Assembly: GCF_004361815.1 (NCBI RefSeq)
Contig: NZ_SNWA01000003.1
Coordinates: 496,001 to 560,000, forward strand
Origin: Paraburkholderia sp. BL10I2N1
Lineage (GTDB): Bacteria > Pseudomonadota > Gammaproteobacteria > Burkholderiales > Burkholderiaceae
Reading direction: 5' to 3'
Length of the DNA stretch: 64,000 bases
Every line of letters begins with the position of its first letter. Position 1 is the first letter of the stretch. This document shows, piece after piece, positions 1 to 8,702 of the stretch. A program made the position numbers and the translations under genes. The notes beneath the pieces were generated by a model that was not told where the DNA came from, ran no database searches, and was given only the letters and a program-made list of their open reading frames with translations.

Positions 1-327
1 GTTGGCTTCGGCACAGGCGCGTGCAAACGCGGAGCGCTCTGCCAGAAAGCCATACCCGGGGTGGACTGCGTCGCATTCGGTATCGCGCGCGGCTTTGACC
101 AGATTGGACGCGATCAGATAACTCTCGGCAGCGGGGGGCGGGCCGATCACGACATAACGGTCGGCCAGTTGCGCCGCCATGCTTTCGACGTCGGCTTCGG
201 AAACGCCGACGACGGTCTCCATGCCGAGTGCTCGGCAGGCGCGGATGATGCGCACGGCGATCTCGCCGCGATTGGCGACAAACACCCGGCGGATATCGCG
301 GGTTGCCATTGAAGGTTGAGTGTTCAT
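1..327 (-). CDS. accC: Biotin carboxylase subunit of an acyl-CoA/acetyl-CoA carboxylase (partial, N-terminal part)
   Basis: The reverse strand encodes 109 residues that run off the left edge. They include the typical start of the biotin carboxylase fold: VANRGEIAVRIIRACR, then a DAVHPGYGFLAE segment. The enzyme uses ATP and bicarbonate to carboxylate biotin on a carrier protein. The start ATG at 325-327 lies 14 bases after the accB stop, so the two genes form one operon. The ATP-grasp catalytic half lies outside the window. Family assignment is secure; whether the complex makes malonyl-CoA or carboxylates another acyl-CoA cannot be told from this fragment. Confidence 0.93.
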   Translation of the reverse strand, partial: MNTQPSMATRDIRRVFVANRGEIAVRIIRACRALGMETVVGVSEADVESMAAQLADRYVVIGPPPAAESYLIASNLVKAARDTECDAVHPGYGFLAERSAFARACAEAN

Positions 328-341
328 TGGATCGGGCCTTT

Positions 342-863
342 CTAGTCGCGTGTAACGTCAATCAACATCAGGATCTGGTCGTGCTGGACCAGTTGACCGT
401 GCCGGGCCACGACGCGATGCACCTTGCCGCTGACGGTGGACTCGATCGAATTGAACATTTTCATGACCTCGACCAGACAGACCGTATCGCCGACCTTGAT
501 ATCACTGCCTACGGCTACGAAAGCTGGGGCGTCCGGGTTCGGCGTGAGATAGAAGGTGCCGACCATCGGCGAGCGAATCGCCGCCATGCCGTCCGGCACC
601 GTTTCCGGCGGTGCGGCTGCATCCACGGCGGCGGCAACGCTGACCGGATTGGCTGGTTTCGGTATTGCCGATGGCGCGTCAGACGATGACTCCCCGGCCC
701 TCGAGGCGACGCTGGAGTCAGTGACATGAGCCGCAAGTGGTGCAGCGCCGGGTTTGCGGGCCTGCAGCAAAAAATCTCCGACCTTGATATCGAGCGACTC
801 GAGCTGCTCGGCACGATCGAGGATATCGAGAATGCGCCGCACATCGGCGTGTGAAAGACCCAT
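342..863 (-). CDS. accB: Biotin carboxyl carrier protein (AccB type)
   Basis: This 173-residue protein has the classic AccB plan: an N-terminal helical segment (about 1-38), a long Ala/Pro/Ser-rich linker (about 39-95) and a C-terminal biotinyl domain. The biotin-attachment motif EVMKM is present, with the acceptor at about Lys135. It carries carboxybiotin between AccC and a carboxyltransferase. It is the first gene of a leftward operon with accC, and a good promoter lies about 100 bases upstream. A second, much shorter carrier is encoded at 2662-2886 on the other strand, so the locus has two biotin acceptors. Whether this is the housekeeping copy or an accessory one is not decided here; the accessory setting favours the latter. 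Confidence 0.93.
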   Translation of the reverse strand: MGLSHADVRRILDILDRAEQLESLDIKVGDFLLQARKPGAAPLAAHVTDSSVASRAGESSSDAPSAIPKPANPVSVAAAVDAAAPPETVPDGMAAIRSPMVGTFYLTPNPDAPAFVAVGSDIKVGDTVCLVEVMKMFNSIESTVSGKVHRVVARHGQLVQHDQILMLIDVTRD

Positions 864-949
864 CAGTCACTCCCTGATTCTTTGGCCCGCTTCCATGCCT
901 GGGGCCGACTCCGCCACATTTCCCACTGCCCCCCATGGACAGCGATGGT

Positions 950-995
950 GACAACAGGGTCTACTATAATTGTTGTCATTAGCATTGTCTACAAT
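950..995. promoter_or_regulatory. Operator-like inverted repeats in the divergent accB / carboxyltransferase control region
   Basis: Two symmetrical elements are visible. GACAAC (950-955) faces GTTGTC (972-977), and ATTGT-CT-ACAAT occupies 984-995. The shape TTGT..ACAA resembles sites bound by FadR-type GntR regulators, and such a gene (frameshifted) lies at 2908-3667. The elements overlap the leftward promoter, which suits repression. Binding by that regulator is inference. Confidence 0.5.
963..991 (-). promoter_or_regulatory. Predicted sigma-70 promoter for accB-accC
   Basis: On the reverse strand TAGACA (991-986) is followed after exactly 17 bases by TATAGT (968-963), close to consensus with ideal spacing. 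It points towards accB, which starts at 863. A TATAAT hexamer at 965-970 on the forward strand could serve the divergent gene, but no good -35 box stands in front of it. Confidence 0.6.
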
Positions 996-1065
996 CTTAA
1001 TTGGGTGTAGTCTAGATACCATCACATCGACTGACCTCATTAAGTGAAACAATAGTCGATACAAC

Positions 1066-2634
1066 ATGATATTTATTTCAAATATGGAAACAATTCATCC
1101 GGGCTACGAAGCGCAGATCGCTGAACTCCAGTTACGCCGCCAGAGAACCCTGGAAATGGGCGGTGCCGCGAAGCTCGAGCGTCGGCGCGCATCAGGTCTG
1201 CTGAATGCGCGTGAGCGCATCGACGCTTTGCTCGATGCCGGCTCGTTCCGCGAGATCGGCATGCTTGCCCTCCCGGCCCAGGTCAAAGATCAGGGTTCGG
1301 CGCCCGCCGACGGCAAGCTCACAGGGTTCGGCAAGATCGAAGCGCAGCGCGTGGCTGTGGTATCGAATGATCTGACGGTAAAGGGCGCTTCGTCCGCGAC
1401 CATCAATATCCGCAAGATCGCTTATATGAAGGAAGCGGCGACGCGCAACGGCATGCCGCTGATTTTTCTGGGCGAGTCGACCGGTTCGCGTGTGCCGGAC
1501 ACGATGGGCGCGCAGGCGATGGCGCAAGGCGGTCAGGATGCGCAGCAATATTGCCGTCGGCGCGAAACACCGTGGGTCAGCGCCGTGCTCGGACCGTGCC
1601 TTGGGTCTTCGACCTGGTACAGTTGCGTTTCCGATTTTGTGGTCATGCGTAAGGGCGCGTTTCTTGCCGTATCCAGCCCGCGCGTCACGTCCGTCGCGAT
1701 CGACGAACAGATCGATCCGGAAGAACTCGGAGGTTGGCGCCTGCACGCCGAGCAAACCGGCCTCATCGATATGGTGGTCGATTCGGACGAGGCCGCGTTG
1801 CTCGCGATCCGTCGCTTCCTCGGTTATCTGCCGTCGCATTCCGGCGAGCGGCCACTGCGGTACGAGGCGAACGCCGACAGTGCGCCCGACGCCAGCAAAT
1901 TGCTGGAACTGGTGCCGGTCGAACGCAGCAAGACCTACGACATGCGCAAGGTAATTGCCGCCATCGTTGATCGCGACAGTTTTTTCCCCTTGAAGGACCG
2001 GTTCGGTCGTGCCGCTGTCACGGGACTGGCCCGTCTCGATGGCGAAACGGTGGGCATCGTCGCGTCGAATCCGTTCTTCAAGGCCGGCGCCATGGACCCG
2101 GATGCGTGCCGCAAGGTAACGTCCTTCCTGGTATTGTGCGACTCGTTCAATATTCCGATCGTCTTTCTGGTCGATACGCCCGGATTCCTCGTCGGCAGCG
2201 AGGGCGAGCGCAAGGCGGCGCCAGCGCACATCATGAATATGATCCATGCGCTGCAGTTGTGCTCGGTGCCTAAAGTCTCCGTGATCCTGCGAAAGAGCTT
2301 CGGTCAGGCCTACCTGAACATGGGCGGTGGGCGCAATAGCGATAACGTGGCGGCATGGCCTGGTGCCGAGGCCAGCTTCATGGATGCCGGGGTGGCGGTC
2401 AGCGTGATCCACGGTGTCAAGCAGAGCGACGCGCCAGAGCGCTTCGAAGAGCTGAAAGCCGAGTTCTCGCGCGACACATCAGCCTATGCGCTGGCGGGGG
2501 CGTTCGGCGCACAAACCATTATCGATCCGCGCGATACCCGTAGTCATCTTATCGATACGCTCGATTGTCAAAGGCGTGCGCGTGATGCCGGCATCGGCCA
2601 CCATGAAATGCGTGCCTGGCCCACTTACATTTAA
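1066..2634 (+). CDS. Acyl-CoA carboxylase carboxyltransferase (beta) subunit, copy 1
   Basis: The protein (522 residues) has the two crotonase-fold halves of propionyl-CoA/methylcrotonyl-CoA carboxylase beta subunits. LNARERIDALLDAGSF is near the N-terminus. The second half contains LVDTPGFLVGSEGE and LRKSFGQAYLNMGGG. It moves the carboxyl group from biotin to an acyl-CoA. ATG 1066 or the in-frame ATG at 1084 could be the start; neither has a clear ribosome-binding site. It is divergent from accB and is followed 27 bases later by a small biotin carrier, so the pair plus AccC could make one complex. The acyl substrate is not predictable from sequence alone. Confidence 0.88.
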   Translation: MIFISNMETIHPGYEAQIAELQLRRQRTLEMGGAAKLERRRASGLLNARERIDALLDAGSFREIGMLALPAQVKDQGSAPADGKLTGFGKIEAQRVAVVSNDLTVKGASSATINIRKIAYMKEAATRNGMPLIFLGESTGSRVPDTMGAQAMAQGGQDAQQYCRRRETPWVSAVLGPCLGSSTWYSCVSDFVVMRKGAFLAVSSPRVTSVAIDEQIDPEELGGWRLHAEQTGLIDMVVDSDEAALLAIRRFLGYLPSHSGERPLRYEANADSAPDASKLLELVPVERSKTYDMRKVIAAIVDRDSFFPLKDRFGRAAVTGLARLDGETVGIVASNPFFKAGAMDPDACRKVTSFLVLCDSFNIPIVFLVDTPGFLVGSEGERKAAPAHIMNMIHALQLCSVPKVSVILRKSFGQAYLNMGGGRNSDNVAAWPGAEASFMDAGVAVSVIHGVKQSDAPERFEELKAEFSRDTSAYALAGAFGAQTIIDPRDTRSHLIDTLDCQRRARDAGIGHHEMRAWPTYI

Positions 2635-2661
2635 TTTCGGATACAGAAAGAGAATCGACCC

Positions 2662-2886
2662 ATGACGTTACGCACCATTCGCTCGGAAATCACCGGAACG
2701 GTTTGGAAGATCAGTGCCGCCGAAGGCGACGTGCTCGCCGAAGATGATGTGATCATGGTCCTGGAATCCATGAAAATGGAGATCCCGGTCGCGGCGCCCG
2801 ACGGCGGCAAGCTGGTCAGGCTCCTGATCAATGAAGGGGACGCAGTGCGCGAAGGACAGGATCTCGCAAGCTTCGACGCCGATTAA
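2662..2886 (+). CDS. Small biotin carboxyl carrier protein (biotin/lipoyl domain only)
   Basis: This 74-residue protein is a bare biotinyl domain. The motif LESMKMEI holds the acceptor Lys38, and a GxVwkI strand pattern precedes it. Stand-alone carriers of this size accompany acyl-CoA carboxylases and the urea-carboxylase/allophanate group. It lies between the first carboxyltransferase and the gntR pseudogene, with a purine-rich stretch (AGAGAA) before the ATG. It probably serves the adjacent carboxyltransferase instead of, or as well as, the long AccB. Identity as a biotinylated carrier is secure; its partner is inferred. Confidence 0.88.
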   Translation: MTLRTIRSEITGTVWKISAAEGDVLAEDDVIMVLESMKMEIPVAAPDGGKLVRLLINEGDAVREGQDLASFDAD

Positions 2887-2907
2887 CTTCATCACTCAAA
2901 TCACAGC

Positions 2908-3667
2908 ATGAATACCTCATCAGACTGGATGGATCTCGATTCGCCCGAGGCGCCTTCGGTAGCCGCGGAATTGCGGCCGCGCGACAGTCTTCGCCCGCAG
3001 ACGATACCGGACCAACTCGCCGAGCGGATCTATCGCCTGATCGCCAGTGGCGAATTCAAACCGGGGGATCGCATCCGCGAAGAAGACATGTCCGCGCGGT
3101 TTGACGTGAGCCGCGGTCCGGTTCGGGAAGCCTTGCGTATTCCTCGAGAAAGATGGCGTCATCAGCATGATTCCCAATCGCGGCGCGCATGTGACGCGGT
3201 TGGCGGTCAAGGAAGTGAATGACATCTTTGAAATACGCAAGGCTCTCCATGGCCTGATGGTCAGGAAATTCATTTCTGTTGACGAAGCCCTGATTGCCGC
3301 TATGGACCGTGACGTTAGTGAGCTCGAGCGCCTTTCCGAAATGCCGGAAAAGGTGACCGAGTACGTCCGGATCAGCGCGCGGCTCAGCATGAGCATCGCG
3401 GCCAGATCGGATAACACCAAGCTCGCCGAGATGATTCGCTCGCTGGCACGGCAGACCATGCGTTACACGCAACTCGGGCTCGCTGATCCGACACGCCGGC
3501 TCGAATCGGCCAAAAACTGGCGCAGGGTTGCCAATGCCCTGAAAGCGGGTGATTTCGATGAAGCCGGCGCAGCCAGCGATCAACTCATTGAGGATTCGCG
3601 CCATGAGGCCGTGAAGCAGCTGGAGGCAACGAACGCCATGTCGGACAAGCCGAAAACTGCAACCTGA
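2908..3667 (+). pseudogene. GntR/FadR-family regulator interrupted by a one-base frameshift
   Basis: The first frame (from ATG 2908) encodes a GntR winged helix: PQTIPDQLAERIYRLIASG, then REEDMSARFDVSRGPVREALRI. The frame then breaks at about 3141-3143, where an extra C follows CGTATT. Reading resumes one frame over as LEKDGVISMIPNRGAHVTRL and continues through a complete FCD ligand-binding domain to the stop at 3667. Removing one base restores an uninterrupted protein of about 252 residues. FadR-subfamily regulators sense acyl or carboxylate ligands, which fits the carboxylase cluster. It is either a recent pseudogene or a sequencing error, since the rest is undamaged. Confidence 0.85.
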
Positions 3668-3699
3668 GCAATTACCGAATCGCTTCTCCGAGAAAACCA

Positions 3700-5298
3700 A
3701 TGCATCAACCTAAAATCGCCGGCCACGCCATTTCGTGGGCGTCGGCGCAGCATGGTAACCGTCCGGCGGTGATCATCCACGACCGTACCTACTCGTTCAC
3801 CGAAGTCGAACGAAGAAGTAACCAGCTGGCCAACGCTTTGACCGGTTTGGGCTTGCGTCCAGGCGACCGTTTGGCAACCTTGCTCGGCAACTGTATCGAG
3901 AGTCTCGACAGCGTGTTCGGTGCGGAAAAAGCGGCGCAAACTTATGTCGCGCTCAATGCGCGCCACACATTGGCCGAGCACGCGGATATCCTGAACGACG
4001 CGGAGGCCACGACGCTCATCGTCGGTCCTGAATTCGCCGAGTTCGCGTGCGCAATGCGCGCCCGGGTTCCCTCGCTGCGGCACATTATCGGTGTCAAGGT
4101 CGCAGATGGCGACTTGCTTGACTATGACGCCTTGCTGGAAGGCGCGAGCGATCGCTTCCCGGCACTCCCGATTGCGCCCGAACTGCTGGTGCGCATTGCC
4201 TACACGTCGGGAACGACCGGCAAGTCGAAGGGCGTCGCCTACTCGGTCGAGCGCTGGTACACGCGCTTGACGAACCATTTCTACGCAATGGAGTTCGAGC
4301 TTGGCGTCGATGACGCGATGCTCCATGTTGGTCCGTTGACGCATGCTGCGGGAGTCTATCTGTTGCCGTGCTATCTGCGCGGCGCGCGCAACGTGATCGC
4401 GGAAAAATTCGATGCCGCGCAGGTAATTGCCCTGGTCGAGCGCCATCGGGTGACCCAATTGATGCTGGTGCCGACAATGCTCAAGCGTCTGCTCGAAGAA
4501 CTCGACGCCGGTGCTGCCGCCGATCTGTCGTCACTGCGGCGCATCCATTACGGCACTGCGCCAACTCCGCTCGATACGGTCAAGCGCGCCATCATGAGGT
4601 TCGGTCCGATTCTGCGCCAGCAATACGGGATGACAGAAGTGGTGCAACCTCTTTCCGTCCTCTATCCGCATGATCACGTCGTGGACGGCCCGGCTGACGA
4701 GACTGCGCGCACGCTCTCGTGCGGGCGTCCCACCATCAATGTCGATATCGCCATTCACGATGCAGACGGCAAGCCTGTGGCGGCGGGGGAAGTCGGCGAG
4801 ATCGCTGTCGCCCATTGGGGTATTGGCGAAGTCGCTTTCTGGCGCCGGCCGGACCTTGAAGAGCAGAGCATTCGCAACGGCTGGTACTACACCGGGGATC
4901 TCGGCAAGTTCGACGATGCCGGCTACCTGTACATCGTGGGCCGTAACAAGGACATGATTATCAGTGGCGGGTTCAACGTCTATTCGCGCGAAGTGGAAGA
5001 TGCACTGTGCAGCCATCGGGCCGTGCTTGATGCGGCCGTGGTTGGCATTCCGGATCGCGAATGGGGCGAGCTGGTGGCAGCGTTCGTCGTGCTTCGCCCC
5101 GGTCAGACCCTGACAACCGACGCATTTGGGCAATACTGCGGCGAATTGATCGCCGGTTACAAGAAGCCGCGCGTGATTGAGTTCGTCGATGAACTTCCGC
5201 GCAACGGTTCCGGCAAAGTTTTGAAGAACGAGCTGCGCGCAAGCTACATGGCGAGGCATGGCATCACGCAAGAAGGAATCACAGCTGTCTATAGCTGA
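3700..5298 (+). CDS. AMP-dependent acyl-CoA synthetase (ligase)
   Basis: The 532-residue protein has the adenylate-forming signatures YTSGTTGKSKGVAYS (P-loop), QYGMTE, YTGDLG (about residue 400) and, near the end, PRNGSGKVLKNEL with the catalytic lysine. It activates a carboxylic acid with ATP and joins it to CoA. It lies between two carboxyltransferase genes, so it probably supplies the acyl-CoA that is then carboxylated; the MFS transporter downstream may import the acid. The chain is close to medium- and long-chain or aryl-CoA ligases in length. The true substrate is unknown. Confidence 0.88.
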   Translation: MHQPKIAGHAISWASAQHGNRPAVIIHDRTYSFTEVERRSNQLANALTGLGLRPGDRLATLLGNCIESLDSVFGAEKAAQTYVALNARHTLAEHADILNDAEATTLIVGPEFAEFACAMRARVPSLRHIIGVKVADGDLLDYDALLEGASDRFPALPIAPELLVRIAYTSGTTGKSKGVAYSVERWYTRLTNHFYAMEFELGVDDAMLHVGPLTHAAGVYLLPCYLRGARNVIAEKFDAAQVIALVERHRVTQLMLVPTMLKRLLEELDAGAAADLSSLRRIHYGTAPTPLDTVKRAIMRFGPILRQQYGMTEVVQPLSVLYPHDHVVDGPADETARTLSCGRPTINVDIAIHDADGKPVAAGEVGEIAVAHWGIGEVAFWRRPDLEEQSIRNGWYYTGDLGKFDDAGYLYIVGRNKDMIISGGFNVYSREVEDALCSHRAVLDAAVVGIPDREWGELVAAFVVLRPGQTLTTDAFGQYCGELIAGYKKPRVIEFVDELPRNGSGKVLKNELRASYMARHGITQEGITAVYS

Positions 5299-5316
5299 TT
5301 GGGAAAGAGGTTTCAA

Positions 5317-6906
5317 ATGGATGAAGCAACGACTACGGCATCGACGGAATGGGCACCTGAAATCGAAGAGATTTCCGCCCGGCGAACTGTTGCCTTACAA
5401 CTGGGAGGCGACGAAGCTATTGCCAAACAACATGCCAAGGGTAAGCTCACGGCCCGCGAGCGCATCGAGAAATTGCTCGACGCCGGCAGCTTTAGCGAAT
5501 TCGGAATACTTGCCGGGACGGTGAAGTACGGCCCGGACGGCGTCCGGCAGTCGATGACGCCGAGCACCGCAATTTCCGGCGTCGGTCGGATCAACGGGCG
5601 TAAGACCGTCGTCGCAGCGGACGATTTCACGATCCGCGGCGGCTCTTCCGAGGGGGCAGTCGCCGAAAAATGGATCTACACGGATCGCTACGCCTGGGAA
5701 TACAAGTTGCCGATCGTCCGCATGATCGACAGCGCGGGCGGCAGCGTCAAGCTACTGGATAAGCTGGGCCACACAAAGATTCCCGGCTATCCGTTGCTAC
5801 CCATGACGCAGTTGCTTGGCGCAGTGCCCGTCGTCGGCATTGCGCTTGGGGCCTGCGCTGGATTAGGCGCTGTTCGTGTCGCGTCGTCCCACCTTTCGAT
5901 CATGGTGCGCGGGCAAAGCCAGGTCTTTGCCGGCGGTCCGCCGGTAGTGAAGCAGGCGTTCGGCATCGACATCGACAAGGACGAGCTCGGCGGATACGAC
6001 GCGGTCCACCGCCACAGCGGTGCGGTGAATCTTGCCGTGGACAGCGAAGAGGAGGCACTAGCCGCCGCACAGCGATTTCTTTCCTATCTGCCGGTCAATG
6101 TTTGGGAACAGCCGCAGGTCGCCGCCTGTGCGGACGATCCGCAGCGTTGCGATCCCTGGCTCAATGATGCGATTCCGAGGAATTCGCGGAAGATTTTCAA
6201 TCCACGAAAAATTCTGAAGTCGATATTCGATCATGGATCCCTGTTTGAAATTTCCCCGGATTTTGGCGGCTCAACCATCACGTGCTTCGCACGCTTGAAC
6301 GGATACGCGGTCGGGGTCATCACCAACAATCCGTCAGTCGCTGGTGGCGCCCTCACGCGTAGTGCAGCATTGAAACTGGCGCGCTTTGTTGATCTGTGCG
6401 ACACCTTCCACCTGCCGATCGTCAACCTGGTTGATCAGCCAGGTCTCATGACCGGACCCGACGCCGAGCGTATGGGAACGATCACGGCCGGCATGCAGGC
6501 CGTGAATGCAATCGAACAATCGAGCGTGCCCTGGCTCGCCATCGTGCTGCGCCGCTGCGTAGGCCTTGCCGGCGCCATGATCAGCCCCTGGCATGGACCG
6601 AGCGGGACCGCCCTGCCGCACCGCTATGCATGGCCGTCGGCGCGCTGGGGTTCGATCCCTATCGAGGGGGGTGTCGCCGCCGCCTACAAGACCGAAATTG
6701 AACAGGCGCCTGACCCGCTCGCCAGGCGCCAGGAAATCGAAGCCCATTACCACGCGATCGCCTCGCCATTTCGAACGGCCGAGCGATTTGGCGTTATCGA
6801 CATTATCGAACCCGCCACGACACGGCCCCTGCTGTGCAACTGGGTCGAAGATGCCTATCACGTCGCGCGCCAACGGCTCGGACCGAAAGCGCGAACCATG
6901 CGGTGA
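5317..6906 (+). CDS. Acyl-CoA carboxylase carboxyltransferase (beta) subunit, copy 2
   Basis: This second carboxyltransferase (529 residues) has LTARERIEKLLDAGSFSEFG, a first-half IDSAGGSVKLLDKLG segment and a second-half LVDQPGLMTGPDAERMG segment. It differs clearly from the first copy, so the two are not a recent duplication. ATG 5317 is preferred because GGAAAGAGG (5302-5310) lies six bases upstream; a TTG at 5299 is possible but adjoins the previous stop. It is the last enzyme of a ligase-carboxylase series. With one AccC visible, both beta subunits may share it, or one may have lost its own biotin carboxylase. Substrate unknown. Confidence 0.87.
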   Translation: MDEATTTASTEWAPEIEEISARRTVALQLGGDEAIAKQHAKGKLTARERIEKLLDAGSFSEFGILAGTVKYGPDGVRQSMTPSTAISGVGRINGRKTVVAADDFTIRGGSSEGAVAEKWIYTDRYAWEYKLPIVRMIDSAGGSVKLLDKLGHTKIPGYPLLPMTQLLGAVPVVGIALGACAGLGAVRVASSHLSIMVRGQSQVFAGGPPVVKQAFGIDIDKDELGGYDAVHRHSGAVNLAVDSEEEALAAAQRFLSYLPVNVWEQPQVAACADDPQRCDPWLNDAIPRNSRKIFNPRKILKSIFDHGSLFEISPDFGGSTITCFARLNGYAVGVITNNPSVAGGALTRSAALKLARFVDLCDTFHLPIVNLVDQPGLMTGPDAERMGTITAGMQAVNAIEQSSVPWLAIVLRRCVGLAGAMISPWHGPSGTALPHRYAWPSARWGSIPIEGGVAAAYKTEIEQAPDPLARRQEIEAHYHAIASPFRTAERFGVIDIIEPATTRPLLCNWVEDAYHVARQRLGPKARTMR

Positions 6907-7137
6907 GAGACTGGATAAGAGTCTGGACCAGACCGGCAGGCAATGCAGGAGCATCAACGGCGTGTCGGAGCAGTTGGACATGACGAGGAGCCGCAGGCCT
7001 GGGTGCCCCGTTCCGCCGCCGCGCTAGGCAGACTGAATCAATACGGGCTCTTACCAAGGGCCTTCGGGATGAAAAAAATACGGCAAAGACTGTATTGCGT
7101 CCCGGAGTAGTTTCATAGACATAGTCCGGAGACTTCG

Positions 7138-8403
7138 ATGAACTGGAAAAAATACCCGGCCGCCGTGCTGTTAGTACTGCTGGCGATGCACATACTGGCA
7201 CAGGTCGACCGCAACGTGCTGCTCGGCTTCTCGCCACAAGTCACCAGGGAGCTGGCGATTGGCAACGCCCAATACGGTTTCCTCGTGGGCCCCGTGTGGG
7301 TCTTGAGTTACGGCTTCATGGCGATGTTCATGGGTACGTTGGCCGATCGCTTTTCACGCACGCGCGTGATCGCGGCCGGCGTGATGATATGGAGCGTCTG
7401 CACTGTGGCGTCCGGCTATGCCCAGAATTTTGAACAGATGATGGCCGCGCGCTTCCTGGTTGCCAGCGGTGAAGCCGCTTTGGTGCCGGCTGCGGTGGCG
7501 CTGCTGGCCGACCTGTTTCCGCCCCATCGGCGCGGCACGGCTATCAGCATCTTCTTCATGGGGATTCCGCTCGGCATCGGTGTCAGCTTCCTGCTGGCCG
7601 GTACGGTTGGCGCATCGCATGGCTGGCGCGAAACTTTTCATGGACTCGGCATCGTCGGCCTCCTGATCGCAGTACCCCTGTCATTCCTGACGGAAGACCG
7701 CAGCAGGCTCGCTGCGCACGAGAAGGGCGCTCCGTTCCTGGCACAAATGCGGGCCGTTTGGGCTGCGGTGCGCAGCATGCCTGCGTTGCGCATGACCATT
7801 GTCGGCTTCGTGATGGTGAATATGATGTTCCCCAGCCTCGCTTTCACGCAGATCTGGCTGGTCAACGAGCGCGGTCTCAATGCCGCAGGCATGGCGACGC
7901 GTATCGGCGCTTTGCAACTCGTGTTCGGCACGCTTGGCGCGCTGATCGGGGGTGGCCTGGCCGATCGCTTTGCGCGCAAGTTCAAGAGTGGCCACGGCGG
8001 TTTCATGGCACTGTTGATCGCCGTGTGCGCTCCGTTGATGATCGCCTACCGTTTTGCGCCGGCGGGTTCACTGCTGTTCTATCTAGGCATGTGCGCGGGG
8101 TTTTTTATGCCGCTGGCGGTGTACGGTCCGGCCACTACCTTGATACAGGGCCTGGTGCAGCCGTCCATGCGCTCATCTATTGTCGGTTTCAGCATGTTGC
8201 TCCTTAACATCTTTGCGGTTGCCATCGCCAGCCTGGCGGTTGGCGCAATCAGGGACTATCTGGCCGCGAACGGCACCGTCGCCCCGTTCACCAAAGTGTT
8301 GCTGACCACCGACATGCTGGCCATCTCGGCGTCGTTGTTCTTTGCTCTGGCAGCACGCCGGGTTCAAGGCTTGCAACTCGCCAGTCTCGGAAGGGTTCAT
8401 TAG
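7138..8403 (+). CDS. Major facilitator superfamily transporter
   Basis: The 421-residue protein is hydrophobic throughout, with about twelve membrane segments. It carries the MFS loop pattern GTLADRFSRTRVI after the second helix and the related GGGLADRFARKFKSG in the second half. The anion:cation symporter/sugar-phosphate group has this length. CCGGAG lies about ten bases before the ATG. It follows the carboxylase genes on the same strand after 231 bases without a gene, so it may import the organic acid that the ligase activates. The substrate is not identifiable. Confidence 0.85.
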   Translation: MNWKKYPAAVLLVLLAMHILAQVDRNVLLGFSPQVTRELAIGNAQYGFLVGPVWVLSYGFMAMFMGTLADRFSRTRVIAAGVMIWSVCTVASGYAQNFEQMMAARFLVASGEAALVPAAVALLADLFPPHRRGTAISIFFMGIPLGIGVSFLLAGTVGASHGWRETFHGLGIVGLLIAVPLSFLTEDRSRLAAHEKGAPFLAQMRAVWAAVRSMPALRMTIVGFVMVNMMFPSLAFTQIWLVNERGLNAAGMATRIGALQLVFGTLGALIGGGLADRFARKFKSGHGGFMALLIAVCAPLMIAYRFAPAGSLLFYLGMCAGFFMPLAVYGPATTLIQGLVQPSMRSSIVGFSMLLLNIFAVAIASLAVGAIRDYLAANGTVAPFTKVLLTTDMLAISASLFFALAARRVQGLQLASLGRVH

Positions 8404-8702
8404 GCGATTCGCGGCGTCCGCAAACTGTATGGCGTTCACTATTTTTCGAAGTCGTCCATAGCTGCGCACTCCCGAAAAAGTGCGTGGTGTAAAGCGCCGA
8501 ACTCAATCCCGCTGCTTCATGGTGGGCCACACAACCGCGCTGCAACGCCGCGCATTCAGCACACCAATGGCACCCGGCACCGCCATCACGCGATGCCACA
8601 TCCTGTTTCGTTTCGCCTGAAGTATTCGCATGCCCGTGCAGGGCAGGCCGCGCGCAGCGCCATTGCCGCACAGCCTCCCTGCTCGCATGCTGAGGAGTTG
8701 TT

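Noticed and set aside
1192..2412. Long reverse-strand open frame inside the carboxyltransferase gene
   Set aside because: Composition-driven shadow of a clear coding gene; no family resemblance. Similar long shadows occur inside tnpA, dddC, phaZ and the recombinase.
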